A stretch of DNA of 64,000 bases from Lysinibacillus odysseyi 34hs-1 = NBRC 100172 (GTDB lineage Bacteria > Bacillota > Bacilli > Bacillales_A > Planococcaceae). Positions 8,108 to 17,093 of this stretch are shown here, in pieces. The notes below the pieces were generated by a model. That model did not search any database. It was not told where the DNA came from and worked only from the letters and a program-made list of their open reading frames with translations. Made by a program: the position numbers and the translations under genes. Position 1 is the first letter of the stretch. Each line of letters starts with the position of its first letter. Location: the NCBI RefSeq assembly GCF_001591965.1, contig NZ_BCVX01000002.1:248001-312000 (forward strand), given 5' to 3'.

Positions 8108-8791
8108 CTATTCCATCCTTTCTACTACTTTCGCATGCACAACAAACCGTTCCTTATCATTGATAGAAGTCGTACATGTTGAAAATGTCACGATTTGGTC
8201 TTCCTCACGCACCTCTACAGGCATCGTAATAGCAGACCGACTCTGAATTTCTTCTAAAAAAGCAGCATACGATTCATCAGTAAAATCGGTTTCAATATAA
8301 TAAAAATCAGTCGTTGTTTCATAAGCAGCAAATACTTGAAACTCGTACTGCCTCTCAGGCGTTTCATAATAAAATACTGGATGTGCTTCTGCGTAGGATT
8401 GGTCAGCAAACTTTGCCAGACTTCCAAACATCGTGCCGTTTCTAAGAACATGGCCATAAAAAATCGTATGCCGGTCATGTAGGGAATTATTGCGATAATC
8501 CATGAAAACACTCCCTCCACGGCTTTCTTTATCCATATAATTATGCCGCAGATAAAATTCGTTGTCCTCTGCCTGGAGTACAGGATTATCCAGCCTTGTC
8601 CCTTCTAAAGTGAGCCAGCCGATTATACGCGGGTTTACCTTTCGGAGCTCCTCCAGCTTTCCAACCCCGGCAAACTGCTGGATCTCCTCCAGCTCATTCT
8701 CAATCTTCACATACGAATATATATAACGCACAATGTGCCCTCCTGCATAAAACATCACGACGATGCAGGCCAACTGAATTATTCTTTTCAT
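8108..8791 (-). CDS. srtB: Class B sortase
   Basis: A membrane-anchored transpeptidase of 227 residues with one N-terminal helix (about residues 5-27). The catalytic triad is visible as His114 (FYGHVL), Cys206 (FSTCTTS) and Arg215 (KERFVVHA). The RLDNPVLQ and GGSVFMDYRN segments are typical of class B. The likely substrate is the NPETS-tailed NEAT protein encoded at the head of the same gene series, as in the isd loci of Staphylococcus and B. anthracis. It sits between the transporter ATPase and the EfeM-like gene with short gaps. Confidence 0.93.
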   Translation of the reverse strand: MKRIIQLACIVVMFYAGGHIVRYIYSYVKIENELEEIQQFAGVGKLEELRKVNPRIIGWLTLEGTRLDNPVLQAEDNEFYLRHNYMDKESRGGSVFMDYRNNSLHDRHTIFYGHVLRNGTMFGSLAKFADQSYAEAHPVFYYETPERQYEFQVFAAYETTTDFYYIETDFTDESYAAFLEEIQSRSAITMPVEVREEDQIVTFSTCTTSINDKERFVVHAKVVERME

Positions 8792-8801
8792 TTTATATTC
8801 C

Positions 8802-9584
8802 TTAAATATTTAACGGTATCATATAAAGGCCCAGTTCCTCGTCCTCGTGAAACACTGCATTGACACCGTATACTTCTTTAATGACTGCTTTTGTAATAAC
8901 CATTCTCGGCTCACCCTCCGCCACAATCCTGCCTTCATTCATTAAAATAATATGATCGCTGTAGCGGATTGCCTGATTGATGTCATGGAGTACCATAACA
9001 ATTGTAAGGCCGTACCGCTCATTCAGCTCCTTTATCAGTTCAAGCAATTCCAGCTGATAATAAATATCCAAATAGGTTGTCGGTTCGTCCAGACATAGCA
9101 TTTCCGATTTTTGCGCTAATGCCATGGCAATCCAGACGCGCTGCCGCTCTCCACCCGATAAAGCTGCTAAATTCTGCTTTCGTTTTTCCAGCAAATTTGT
9201 ACACGCTAATGCCCATATCACTGCTTCCTCATCTTCCTGCGTTCGCTTTTTCAATAAAGAGGAATAGGGCATACGACCGAACATAACAAGCTTTTCTACG
9301 GTCAAATCCTGCGGTATATCGTTCTGCTGATAAACGATTGCAAATTTCTTGGCGAATTCCTTTGGCTTGTAATCTGTCAAATCACGGTGTTCAAGACGTG
9401 CCTGTCCCTCTGCCGGCCTGTTATTACGTGACATGACACTCAGCAGGGTGGATTTCCCGCAGCCATTCGGACCGAGAATGGTCGTAACTTTTCCTTTTTG
9501 TATCGCTGTTGTGACACTGTTCAAATGACGTTTTGTGCCATCATGCGAAACAGTTACTTGATTAATCTCCATTTCGTTTGTCAC
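8802..9584 (-). CDS. Heme/iron ABC transporter ATP-binding protein
   Basis: A FecE/HmuV-type ATPase of 260 residues. It shows Walker A (GPNGCGKST), the signature LSGGERQRV, Walker B (MLCLDEPTTYLD) and the switch His in VLHDINQA. It would power import by the IsdF-like permease encoded six bases upstream. The neighbouring genes make heme the likely substrate, although the ATPase alone would also fit siderophore transport. Confidence 0.9.
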   Translation of the reverse strand: MTNEMEINQVTVSHDGTKRHLNSVTTAIQKGKVTTILGPNGCGKSTLLSVMSRNNRPAEGQARLEHRDLTDYKPKEFAKKFAIVYQQNDIPQDLTVEKLVMFGRMPYSSLLKKRTQEDEEAVIWALACTNLLEKRKQNLAALSGGERQRVWIAMALAQKSEMLCLDEPTTYLDIYYQLELLELIKELNERYGLTIVMVLHDINQAIRYSDHIILMNEGRIVAEGEPRMVITKAVIKEVYGVNAVFHEDEELGLYMIPLNI

Positions 9585-9590
9585 TCTTTT

Positions 9591-10547
9591 CTATTTATCT
9601 TTGCGGATCAGGAAGATGAGAAATGGCCCGCCAATGATAACCATAATCGTTGATGCCGGTATTTCCATCGGTGACAGTACTGTACGCCCGAGTGTATCAG
9701 CGAGCAAAATAATGAATGCTCCTAGCAAGGCAGTAAAAGGAATCAATAGTTTGTGATCATGACCGACTAATCTGCGGGCAATATGCGGGACAAGGATACC
9801 GACAAATGAGATTACACCTGCAACTACTACAGAAACAGCTGATAATAAAACAGCGACAGCTGCTATAGCGATGCGTGCGCCCGTTACATGAAACCCAATG
9901 CTTTTAGCAGTTTTATCAGATAAAACAAGTACATTACACCATGCGTACATTGTAAGTGCGAGGACAAGACCAATTGATCCGTATGTAGCAATGACTGTTA
10001 CGTCATCCCAAGTTTTCAATGTCAGGCTGGATGTAATGGCACCTGCTGAAGAGGCCCCAAAGCTGATAAGTGCTTCTGTTAAGCCAGAAAACATCGCATT
10101 GATTGCAATCCCGACAAGAATTAATTTCAATGGATTTAACCCGGACTTCCATGACAACATAAAAACAAGTAAGCACGCTATTGCCCCTCCAACAAAAGCG
10201 GCAATCGGCGAAAGGAAGAAGTAAGTCGGGAAAAACGAAACGATAAACAGCTTTGTAAAAGCAGCTCCTGAGGAAATACCGATAATCCCTGCATCCGCCA
10301 ACGGGTTACGCATAATTGCCTGTAGGAGCACCCCTGCTACTGAAAGAGCCGCCCCTGCAAAAATAGCTACAAAAATACGTGGGAAACGTAAATCCCGAAT
10401 AGCTGCCATTTTTTCGTTTGTGCTATCAAATAATCCAGTCAGAAACTCCATATAACTGAGTTGGACACTGCCCGTAGTAGCCGCATATATGATAGTCATA
10501 CATAACAGCACCGTTATGGCAATGAAACTTCCTATTTTTTTCGTCAC
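9591..10547 (-). CDS. isdF: Heme ABC transporter permease (FecCD family, IsdF-like)
   Basis: A polytopic inner-membrane permease of 318 residues with about nine to ten hydrophobic helices, of the BtuC/FecCD fold. Family motifs are readable: NPLADAGIIGISSGA near residue 90, and GVISFVGILVPHIARRLVGHDH towards the C-terminus, which includes the contact loop for the ATPase. It is flanked by the substrate-binding lipoprotein and the ATPase gene. The isd name rests on context. Confidence 0.88.
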   Translation of the reverse strand: MTKKIGSFIAITVLLCMTIIYAATTGSVQLSYMEFLTGLFDSTNEKMAAIRDLRFPRIFVAIFAGAALSVAGVLLQAIMRNPLADAGIIGISSGAAFTKLFIVSFFPTYFFLSPIAAFVGGAIACLLVFMLSWKSGLNPLKLILVGIAINAMFSGLTEALISFGASSAGAITSSLTLKTWDDVTVIATYGSIGLVLALTMYAWCNVLVLSDKTAKSIGFHVTGARIAIAAVAVLLSAVSVVVAGVISFVGILVPHIARRLVGHDHKLLIPFTALLGAFIILLADTLGRTVLSPMEIPASTIMVIIGGPFLIFLIRKDK

Positions 10548-10607
10548 AACAAAACATCCTTTATTTCCTGTCTATATGAAAGCAGCAAGACTGGTAAGAT
10601 GCTGCCA

Positions 10608-11504
10608 CTACTCGTTATAGAAATGCTCTACCAAAGTATCAAGGGCTTCCGGAACATTCAAAGCCGCTGTTGTACCGAAAAGTTCTTCCTCCAAGTCATA
10701 GACACGATCATTTTTCACCGCATTAAAATGCTTCCATATATCATTCTTTTTAAATTCCTCATCAAACATCTTCACAACCTCTTCAGGCATGCCATGTGCC
10801 AAGCGCAGGATAATATCAGGATTAGCGTCATATAAGTATTCTGTATTGGATGCCAAATACTCCGCATCCTGCCCGGCCATCACGTTTTCTCCACCGGCAA
10901 TACGCACTAGGTCTCCAGCATATGAATGCTCTGTCGCTACTAAATAGCTTCCCGGCACACCAAGCAGGATTAATACCTTAGGCTTTTCATTTTCATCTGC
11001 CACAAGCTCTACCTTTTCAATTTCCTTCTTGAGTTCCTTCACTAAATCCGCCGCTTCCTGGCTGCGGTTATATCTTTCACCGATTTGCCCGATTTCGTCC
11101 AGCATACTATCAATGCTTGTCAAATCAACGAAATCAACGGGGATTTTATATTGCTCAAATGAATCCTTGAGATCATATTCCAATGTAGAAACGGATAATA
11201 CCTCTGTCGGATTCAATGATTTGATGATTTCCGCGTCAGGGCTCATAGCATTGCCAATCGTCGGCAATCCATCAAAACGTGCCGGTAACTTCTTCTCTGT
11301 TTCCGGGATGGCGACCGCATCAAGGTTCAGGCGATCTAGAATCTCGGCAAGTACAACCGTCCCTGCAATAATGCGGTACTCGCCCTGCGTATCCATCGTT
11401 TCTTTTGCTGTATTGGCTGCTGCTTTTTCATTTGTCCCTTCATTACCGCCGCAGCCCGCGAGCATAGCTAGGACAAAAAACAAGCCCCATAACCATTTTT
11501 TCAT
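10608..11504 (-). CDS. isdE: Heme-binding lipoprotein IsdE
   Basis: The substrate-binding component of the transporter, 298 residues, class III fold with a helical backbone. The lipobox is LAGC (Cys18). Staphylococcal IsdE ligates heme through one Met and one His; the matching residues are visible as Met87 in GNAMSPDAE and His237 in RLAHGMPEE, which supports heme over siderophore. The C-terminus contains NDRVYDLEEELFGTT. The gene begins after a 145-base gap downstream of the NEAT-SLH gene, so it may have its own promoter. Confidence 0.9.
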   Translation of the reverse strand: MKKWLWGLFFVLAMLAGCGGNEGTNEKAAANTAKETMDTQGEYRIIAGTVVLAEILDRLNLDAVAIPETEKKLPARFDGLPTIGNAMSPDAEIIKSLNPTEVLSVSTLEYDLKDSFEQYKIPVDFVDLTSIDSMLDEIGQIGERYNRSQEAADLVKELKKEIEKVELVADENEKPKVLILLGVPGSYLVATEHSYAGDLVRIAGGENVMAGQDAEYLASNTEYLYDANPDIILRLAHGMPEEVVKMFDEEFKKNDIWKHFNAVKNDRVYDLEEELFGTTAALNVPEALDTLVEHFYNE

Positions 11505-11649
11505 GTCATTTCCCCCTGCTTATTCAAATTGAAGTAAAGTTTCATCTTCTACTAACACAATTGATGGAAATTTACGTCAATTGAATAGTTGTAAATATGA
11601 CAGTAGCTCCCTCTCACATGGGGAGGAAGCTGTCTGTCTACGGCATTGT

Positions 11650-13470
11650 TTATAGGTTTCCAAGCACTTCCAAAGCGTTATTTAACACTTTTGCCATCTG
11701 GTCACGTGTAAGTGGTGCCCCTGGATTTAATTTGCCGGCAGATCCTGTCATAATGCCTAGTGCATGTAATTGGGCTGCTGCCTTATTTAACTCTTGGTCA
11801 TTTGCAGGGACATCGCTAAATGGCATTTTTGCATCTGCTGCAGGCTTGTAGCCTTCCTTCTCCAACAGACGGTAAATCATTTTAGCTGTTTGCGCACGTG
11901 TGATTTTGTTGTTCGGTGCGAATGTCTCTTTATTCACCCCATTGATAACACCATAGCTGTTCAGTGCCTTAATCGCAGAAAGTGCTTCTGCATCCAGTGT
12001 TGTAATATCTTTAAAGCCTGTTGTTTCAGGTACTTCCAAGTCTAACGCACGGAATAGCATTAAGGAGAATTGGTAGCGTGTTGTTGTCGTATACGGGTTG
12101 AATTTCTCGCTTTCTTTGAAAATCCCTTGGGAGTATAAAGAAACAATGGCGCCATAATTCGCCAGCTTCTGGATATCTCCGAATGGGTTTTTCATACCGC
12201 CGAACTGTAATTGAATATTGTATTTTTCATCATATGAAAAGTCACCAACACGCACTGATAAATCAACAGTTGCTGTGTAGATTTTTGATAAATCATCTAC
12301 TGATAGCGTGTATACTTTTACTGTATTACCGTCAACCTTATTTTCGGATTTCTTCGCCACTGTTGCGCCCTCTACAGTAAAGCCATTTAAATGCTGACCT
12401 TCCGGGAATGTCACATCAACGTTGTAGCCAGTCTCTGTTGCCGTCACTTTCACCTTATCCGCCAAGTATTTTCCATGCATAATTGACAAGTCTTGTAGTC
12501 CGTCCTGGTAGACATAAGCAGGCAGTGTTACCGTCTCATCAGCGGATTCTTCCTTTTTCGGTAAATCAAGACCTTTATCCACCGCGATTTGGAAGTCATA
12601 CCATGCATCATGCGTACCGGCTACAACATGTAATTTAGCAGTCGTTAAATCATTTAGAGATGTCAAAGGCAGTCGTACAACATGCGGGTATTTTGCTTGA
12701 GAGCCGGAAACTGTTTCCGCCTTTACATACTTGTCCCCTGCCAATACCTGATATTCTGCAATCATGCCATTTGATTTTTCTGTCGCACTGACTTCCAGGA
12801 AGTACTTTCCTTTTTCCACAACTAATACAGCTTTTTCATTTAAATGATTCGTAATAGCTGCGTAATTGCCCTCACCTGTTTTTGGGTTATAAGCATCAAA
12901 TGTTACTTCGTATTTACCATCAGCAATATCACCGTACGGAGTAGACGGCTTCGTCGGTTTTTCTTCCGGCTTTTCTTCAGGTTTTTCATCCTTTACCTCT
13001 TTAATTGTAGCTGGGTCAGCAGTTAGAGTGAAATCAACTGTGCCTTTATAACCCGGAGACTGAAGTGTCAACGCACCTTTAACCGGAGCAAAGTCTTTCC
13101 CTACAGGAATCAATACCATCTTTACGTCGCCGTACGTGTGAATGATTGGTGTATCTCCGATTTTCGCATCTGTAATCATTGCCAATGCAGCCTCACTAAT
13201 TTCCGGCTGGATATAGTATTGTCCTTCTCTTTCGATTAACTTACCGGGACTTTTTACATAACGGGATAGCATACCCGTTTCATCTGTAAGCGTAAAGTCA
13301 ATCGTACGTACTGCCGTTTCAGTCGCCGGAGCGGCAGTATTCTTTGTAGTTGCATCCGTTCCATTTACATTTTGTGTTTCACCTGCATTTGCAGATACGG
13401 CAGCAGGTGTAATAGCTGATACAGCCATCAATGCTACTAATGCCACTTTTGTATTACGGTTCTTTGTCAT
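11650..13470 (-). CDS. Triple-NEAT, S-layer-homology (SLH) heme-binding surface protein
   Basis: A secreted 606-residue protein with a signal peptide (residues 1-30). Three NEAT-like domains follow at about 53-155, 178-300 and 315-425, separated by Pro/Glu/Lys linkers. Three SLH repeats close the protein (about 430-606; TRYQFSLML, TRAQTAKMI, TRDQMAKVL), so it is held on the cell-wall polysaccharide rather than by sortase. The residues at the heme motif YxxxY differ by domain: Y141KGTV, H287DAWY and Y413DEKY. B. anthracis BslK also joins NEAT and SLH, but with SLH at the N-terminus and a single NEAT. The ATG was chosen for its GGAGGAA site six bases upstream. Confidence 0.88.
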   Translation of the reverse strand: MTKNRNTKVALVALMAVSAITPAAVSANAGETQNVNGTDATTKNTAAPATETAVRTIDFTLTDETGMLSRYVKSPGKLIEREGQYYIQPEISEAALAMITDAKIGDTPIIHTYGDVKMVLIPVGKDFAPVKGALTLQSPGYKGTVDFTLTADPATIKEVKDEKPEEKPEEKPTKPSTPYGDIADGKYEVTFDAYNPKTGEGNYAAITNHLNEKAVLVVEKGKYFLEVSATEKSNGMIAEYQVLAGDKYVKAETVSGSQAKYPHVVRLPLTSLNDLTTAKLHVVAGTHDAWYDFQIAVDKGLDLPKKEESADETVTLPAYVYQDGLQDLSIMHGKYLADKVKVTATETGYNVDVTFPEGQHLNGFTVEGATVAKKSENKVDGNTVKVYTLSVDDLSKIYTATVDLSVRVGDFSYDEKYNIQLQFGGMKNPFGDIQKLANYGAIVSLYSQGIFKESEKFNPYTTTTRYQFSLMLFRALDLEVPETTGFKDITTLDAEALSAIKALNSYGVINGVNKETFAPNNKITRAQTAKMIYRLLEKEGYKPAADAKMPFSDVPANDQELNKAAAQLHALGIMTGSAGKLNPGAPLTRDQMAKVLNNALEVLGNL

Positions 13471-13501
13471 TGCTTGTTCCTCCAAATTCATTTAGTTTTG
13501 G

Positions 13502-14245
13502 TTATTTTGTTCGGATAAAAATAATTGCCGCTGCTATGAATGCCACAAGAGAAGCTAGTGGCAGTGCATCGCTCGTCTCTGGATTTTCTACCTCTTCAGC
13601 CGGTGCTGTTTGCTGTTGATTCGTATTATCCGCTGTCGTTTGTGAAGCGTCTGTCTCATTGGCTGTTGGTTTTGACTGCTCACTTACGGAAGCGTTATGT
13701 ACCTTTTCATTTGTGGCAGGCTGATTATTTGAAGAAGTATTACTTCCTGACGATGAAGGTTGAGCTGGCTTTACCTCTGTATTGCTGGCTGGAACTGATG
13801 CCGGTGGTGTCTGCTGCTTTGCTTCCGGCAGTCCAGAACTATCGAAAACAAAATCTACACTATAGGAATGATGGTAATCGATATCCTCAATGTCTATCTT
13901 CAACCCTACTGTTAACGGATTAAATGTACCAATTCCAAACTGGACAACTCGTTGATCAGCCCCTGTATTTGAGCTGATTACGGCTGCCCCTCCCGGCGGA
14001 TTGAACTGGGTCACCCAGGCGCTGTTTTTGATCGTCAGCTGAATCGACATTTTCCCATTGTTTACAGTAAGCTTAGCGGGTTTTAAAAAATAGTCATTAG
14101 CCATCGAAGCAGAGTTGCTGCCCGGCTTGTTTACCTGGTAATTGACATTATATGTACCATCTGCCACTGCTGCCTTTGTAGTAGCCGGCAAGAAGAGGAA
14201 TAACATAAACATAACCGTTACGGCTGCAAGAAAAAACTTTCTCAT
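13502..14245 (-). CDS. isdC: IsdC-like sortase B-anchored NEAT protein
   Basis: A secreted wall protein of 247 residues. The signal peptide spans about 1-26. One NEAT domain covers roughly 27-138 and has an intact heme motif, Y124HHSY128. A long Ser/Thr/Asn/Gln-rich linker leads to NPETS (221-225), a hydrophobic helix and RTK, which is a sortase B sorting signal. It is the first gene of the locus, as in B. anthracis isdC, and would pass heme from outer NEAT proteins to IsdE. The ATG before RKFFL was preferred; an in-frame ATG 12 codons earlier has no ribosome site. Confidence 0.9.
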   Translation of the reverse strand: MRKFFLAAVTVMFMLFLFLPATTKAAVADGTYNVNYQVNKPGSNSASMANDYFLKPAKLTVNNGKMSIQLTIKNSAWVTQFNPPGGAAVISSNTGADQRVVQFGIGTFNPLTVGLKIDIEDIDYHHSYSVDFVFDSSGLPEAKQQTPPASVPASNTEVKPAQPSSSGSNTSSNNQPATNEKVHNASVSEQSKPTANETDASQTTADNTNQQQTAPAEEVENPETSDALPLASLVAFIAAAIIFIRTK

Positions 14246-14299
14246 TTTCCTACTGTTCCCTCCTTCTAAAATGATTTCCATCTACTAGAATGCCATAAA

Positions 14300-14314
14300 T
14301 AAGATTTATTCTCA
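14300..14314 (-). promoter_or_regulatory. Fur-box-like site upstream of isdC
   Basis: On the minus strand TGAGAAT-A-AATCTTA matches the 7-1-7 Fur core TGATAAT-N-ATTATCA at about 10 of 14 positions. It lies 55-70 bases before the isdC start, where iron control of the locus would be expected. The match is moderate. Confidence 0.35.
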
Positions 14315-14338
14315 ATTAGAATTCCATTTAAATTTACA

Positions 14339-14372
14339 CTTTTGTCACATTCCAACAACTTTTCGTCACATT
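14339..14372. repeat. Direct repeat with 21-base period upstream of isdC
   Basis: GTCACATT occurs at 14344-14351 and again at 14365-14372, each preceded by CTTTT. The 21-base offset places both copies on the same face of the helix. Confidence 0.5.
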
Positions 14373-14578
14373 TTTCTAACATTAACCTAAAGGGCTACCT
14401 TTTATCGGGCTTATAGATTCGTCTTTTATGAAAACTGATCCCTGTAGAAAGCCGTTTTTGCAATAGCTGGTTTACTTTCATATTTTCGGGCTGCTTTTTT
14501 TACTTGTCAAAGGTATGTCAATAAAAACAGCTTCCATTATAGTGAAAAATCATAAAAGATTTATATCCATCTATGAAT

Positions 14579-14607
14579 TGCAATTTATCTATTTGGATAA
14601 CATATGA
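14579..14607 (+). promoter_or_regulatory. Possible sigma-G promoter of the ger operon
   Basis: TGCAAT, 16 bases and CATATGA give a partial match to the forespore consensus TGMATA-N17/18-CATACTA. It is placed 31 bases before the first ger gene. The spacer is one base short. Confidence 0.35.
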
Positions 14608-14637
14608 CTAATCCTTACTAAATGATTGGAGGATACG

Positions 14638-15981
14638 ATGTTTTCATTAGAAGCGGTTAAATGGATTAATGATCAATTCAAACAGACGAATGAATTGACT
14701 GAGAAAACATTGGAATACGAGCAGAAATATATGCAGTTATTCTACCTTAAACCTCTTATCGATCGGGAAATGCTCCAAAACAGTGTAATTAAACCTTTTT
14801 TTGAGATGGCGTCAGAAAATCAATTCAAACTATATTTGCATGCATTGCCTCAATTTCAGGAGGCTACGACGAAGGAACAAGTTATGCGCGAAATAATGAA
14901 CGGCAGTGTCGTTGCTGTCATTCAAAATGAATGGTATTTACTTGATTTTAAATTATCGACCAATGATAAAGTCAATAACACCTCTGTCGAAACTACCATC
15001 CATGGCTCTCAATTAGCGTTAAGCGATAACTTGGCGACGAATATCAATGTCATTCGCTCCTATTATCATCAGCCCTCTTTATGTGTTGAATATGTTGTTA
15101 AAGGAGAAGTAAATCAACATAAAGTCGCTATCATTTATGATAAAGAAAAGGTCAAAAACGGCGTACTGGATACGATTAGAGAAAGACTTCAAAATGTCGA
15201 TAAACAAGTTGTTTCTTCTACTACGCAATTAAATAATTTTCTAAACAATAAACGGCTGTCACTATTCCCCCAGATGATTATGACAGAGCGTCCCGACCGG
15301 ATTGTATACAATATAGCCGGTGGAAAAGTTATTTTAGTAGTGGACGGGAATCCCCAGGCTGTAGCTACGCCGGCAGTCTTTTTCGATTACATGAGCACAA
15401 TGGAGGATAATTATCATACTTTAATCATTTCAATATTTTTAAAATTTCTCCGCTATGCCGGATTAATGATCAGTATTCTTCTGCCCGGTCTATATGTAGG
15501 TGTTACTTCTTTCTCCCCTGAAGTATTTAGAACCGAATTGGCCCTAACGATAGCTGGAAGCAGGGTAGGAGTTCCGTTCTCTTCTTTCATCGAAGTGCTG
15601 TTCATGCTGTTTTTTATGGAACTGCTGTTAGAGGCAAGTATCCGTCTTCCGAAGGCAATCAGCGCAACGGCTACTACTGTAGGAGGATTAATTCTGGGAA
15701 CTGCAGTAACAGAGGCTTCACTTGCATCCAATATTATGGTAATTATTGTATCTGCAGTCGCTATTTCGACCTTTGTTATTCCTGTAAATGAAATGGCATT
15801 TTCAATACGGGTCGTGCGGTTACTGTTTATCTTTGTTACAACCATATTCGGCCTGGCCGGCTTAACACTGGGCCTTTACGTTTTAATTATGTATTTAGTG
15901 AACTTGGACAGTTTCGGTGAGCCTTATCTGCAGCTATACACCTCGCCGAAAAATAGGTCAAAGTGGGAGAGGAAGACTTGA
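14638..15981 (+). CDS. Germinant receptor subunit A (GerA family)
   Basis: A spore inner-membrane protein of 447 residues. The hydrophilic N-terminal half (about 1-260) contains the GerA-type stretch around NGSVVAVIQNEW, and the C-terminal half has four to five hydrophobic helices with LLPGLYVGVTSFSPE and GSRVGVPFSSFIEVL. It is slightly shorter than the usual 480-500 residues. The A, B and C genes overlap in sequence as expected for one receptor complex that triggers germination in response to small nutrients. The ATG was chosen for its TGGAGGA site. The germinant cannot be predicted. Confidence 0.92.
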   Translation: MFSLEAVKWINDQFKQTNELTEKTLEYEQKYMQLFYLKPLIDREMLQNSVIKPFFEMASENQFKLYLHALPQFQEATTKEQVMREIMNGSVVAVIQNEWYLLDFKLSTNDKVNNTSVETTIHGSQLALSDNLATNINVIRSYYHQPSLCVEYVVKGEVNQHKVAIIYDKEKVKNGVLDTIRERLQNVDKQVVSSTTQLNNFLNNKRLSLFPQMIMTERPDRIVYNIAGGKVILVVDGNPQAVATPAVFFDYMSTMEDNYHTLIISIFLKFLRYAGLMISILLPGLYVGVTSFSPEVFRTELALTIAGSRVGVPFSSFIEVLFMLFFMELLLEASIRLPKAISATATTVGGLILGTAVTEASLASNIMVIIVSAVAISTFVIPVNEMAFSIRVVRLLFIFVTTIFGLAGLTLGLYVLIMYLVNLDSFGEPYLQLYTSPKNRSKWERKT

Positions 15982-17093
15982 GCCGATATTATTACTACTT
16001 GATTTTGATTAATATGGTGGCCAATATTATCGCCTCCGTTCCCGCTATTCTCTTGCATTCCCATAAAGATGGTGCGGTTTCTGCCATGATTTTGGCTATA
16101 TTTGTGGGAACATTTCTTGTCACCGTTTATACACGTTTTTTCAATGCCTTTCCCGGCCGTACATTGCCTGAATTACTGCAGAAAACAACAGCACCGTGGT
16201 TTTATCGGCCATTTGTATTTTTTCTGGCTGTCATGTGGTTTATAGCGGGTGTCATTACATTAATTACTTTTGTATTCCTCCTTATTCGCTACTTGACACC
16301 TGAAATGTCCATCAACCTTATTAGCTTGACGCTTATCCTATCTGTTATCTTTGGGTGTTTAATGAAGACAGAACGGGTTTTCTATACGGTGGAGATTATC
16401 TTATTAATAACCATTCCATTAATTCTTTTTATCTTTTTCAAAGCCTACAACAACGATCATCTAGAATGGGATTATGTAAAAGATGCAGCTTTATATGTGA
16501 ATAAATGGCCAAATATAGATGCGTTCTCTGCTTGCTTTTTTTTATTTTTAGGAGTGGCCAACCTGACAATCTTTAATCGCTTCTTTACAGAGAAGCAAAA
16601 GTTTGGCTGGAAGCAAATTTTTATAATAGCCGTCATAGCAATGGCCACATTATTTACAACATATTTCATCCCAATCGGTTTTAATGGCTTGGAAAATATC
16701 GGCGAGCTTGTTTATCCATGGATTTCTACAAGTGACTCCTTAAGGATGGAATATTTTATTATCGAACGTGTACTTTTCGTTTTCTTATTGTTCTATTTAG
16801 GCATAGCATTTTTAAGCATTTTAATTCATTGGCATGCCTCCATGGAGTTTTTAAAATTTGTCTTCAACCTGGAGAAAATAAAGTACAAGGGAAAAAAATT
16901 CGGAAAATTCATCCCTGTTCCCTTCTTCATTGGAATCTCCTTAATTCTGGTCCAGTTGTTGAATGAATACAGGCTATTTCTCTATACACACTACTTTTAT
17001 AACGCATTAATCGTCATTTTTCCGTCCATGTGTTTTTTATTTCTCTTTATCAAACGGAGGATGAAATATGCTGAACAAGCAAATCAAAAATAG
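15978..17093 (+). CDS. Germinant receptor subunit B (GerB, amino-acid permease-like)
   Basis: A 371-residue integral membrane protein with about ten helices, of the APC-transporter-like spore germination family. This is the subunit thought to bind the nutrient. The likely start is a TTG overlapping the stop of subunit A as TTGA and preceded by GGAGAGG; an in-frame GTG 15 bases earlier lies inside that ribosome site. The overlap suggests translational coupling. Confidence 0.9.
   Translation: MSRYYYYLILINMVANIIASVPAILLHSHKDGAVSAMILAIFVGTFLVTVYTRFFNAFPGRTLPELLQKTTAPWFYRPFVFFLAVMWFIAGVITLITFVFLLIRYLTPEMSINLISLTLILSVIFGCLMKTERVFYTVEIILLITIPLILFIFFKAYNNDHLEWDYVKDAALYVNKWPNIDAFSACFFLFLGVANLTIFNRFFTEKQKFGWKQIFIIAVIAMATLFTTYFIPIGFNGLENIGELVYPWISTSDSLRMEYFIIERVLFVFLLFYLGIAFLSILIHWHASMEFLKFVFNLEKIKYKGKKFGKFIPVPFFIGISLILVQLLNEYRLFLYTHYFYNALIVIFPSMCFLFLFIKRRMKYAEQANQK

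Noticed and set aside
11029-11532. 167-codon frame opposite isdE
   Set aside because: Antisense shadow; Ser-rich composition is typical of reading the reverse of a Glu/Leu-rich gene.
12183-13026. Plus-strand frames opposite the NEAT-SLH gene
   Set aside because: Short shadows without ribosome sites inside a long, domain-supported gene.
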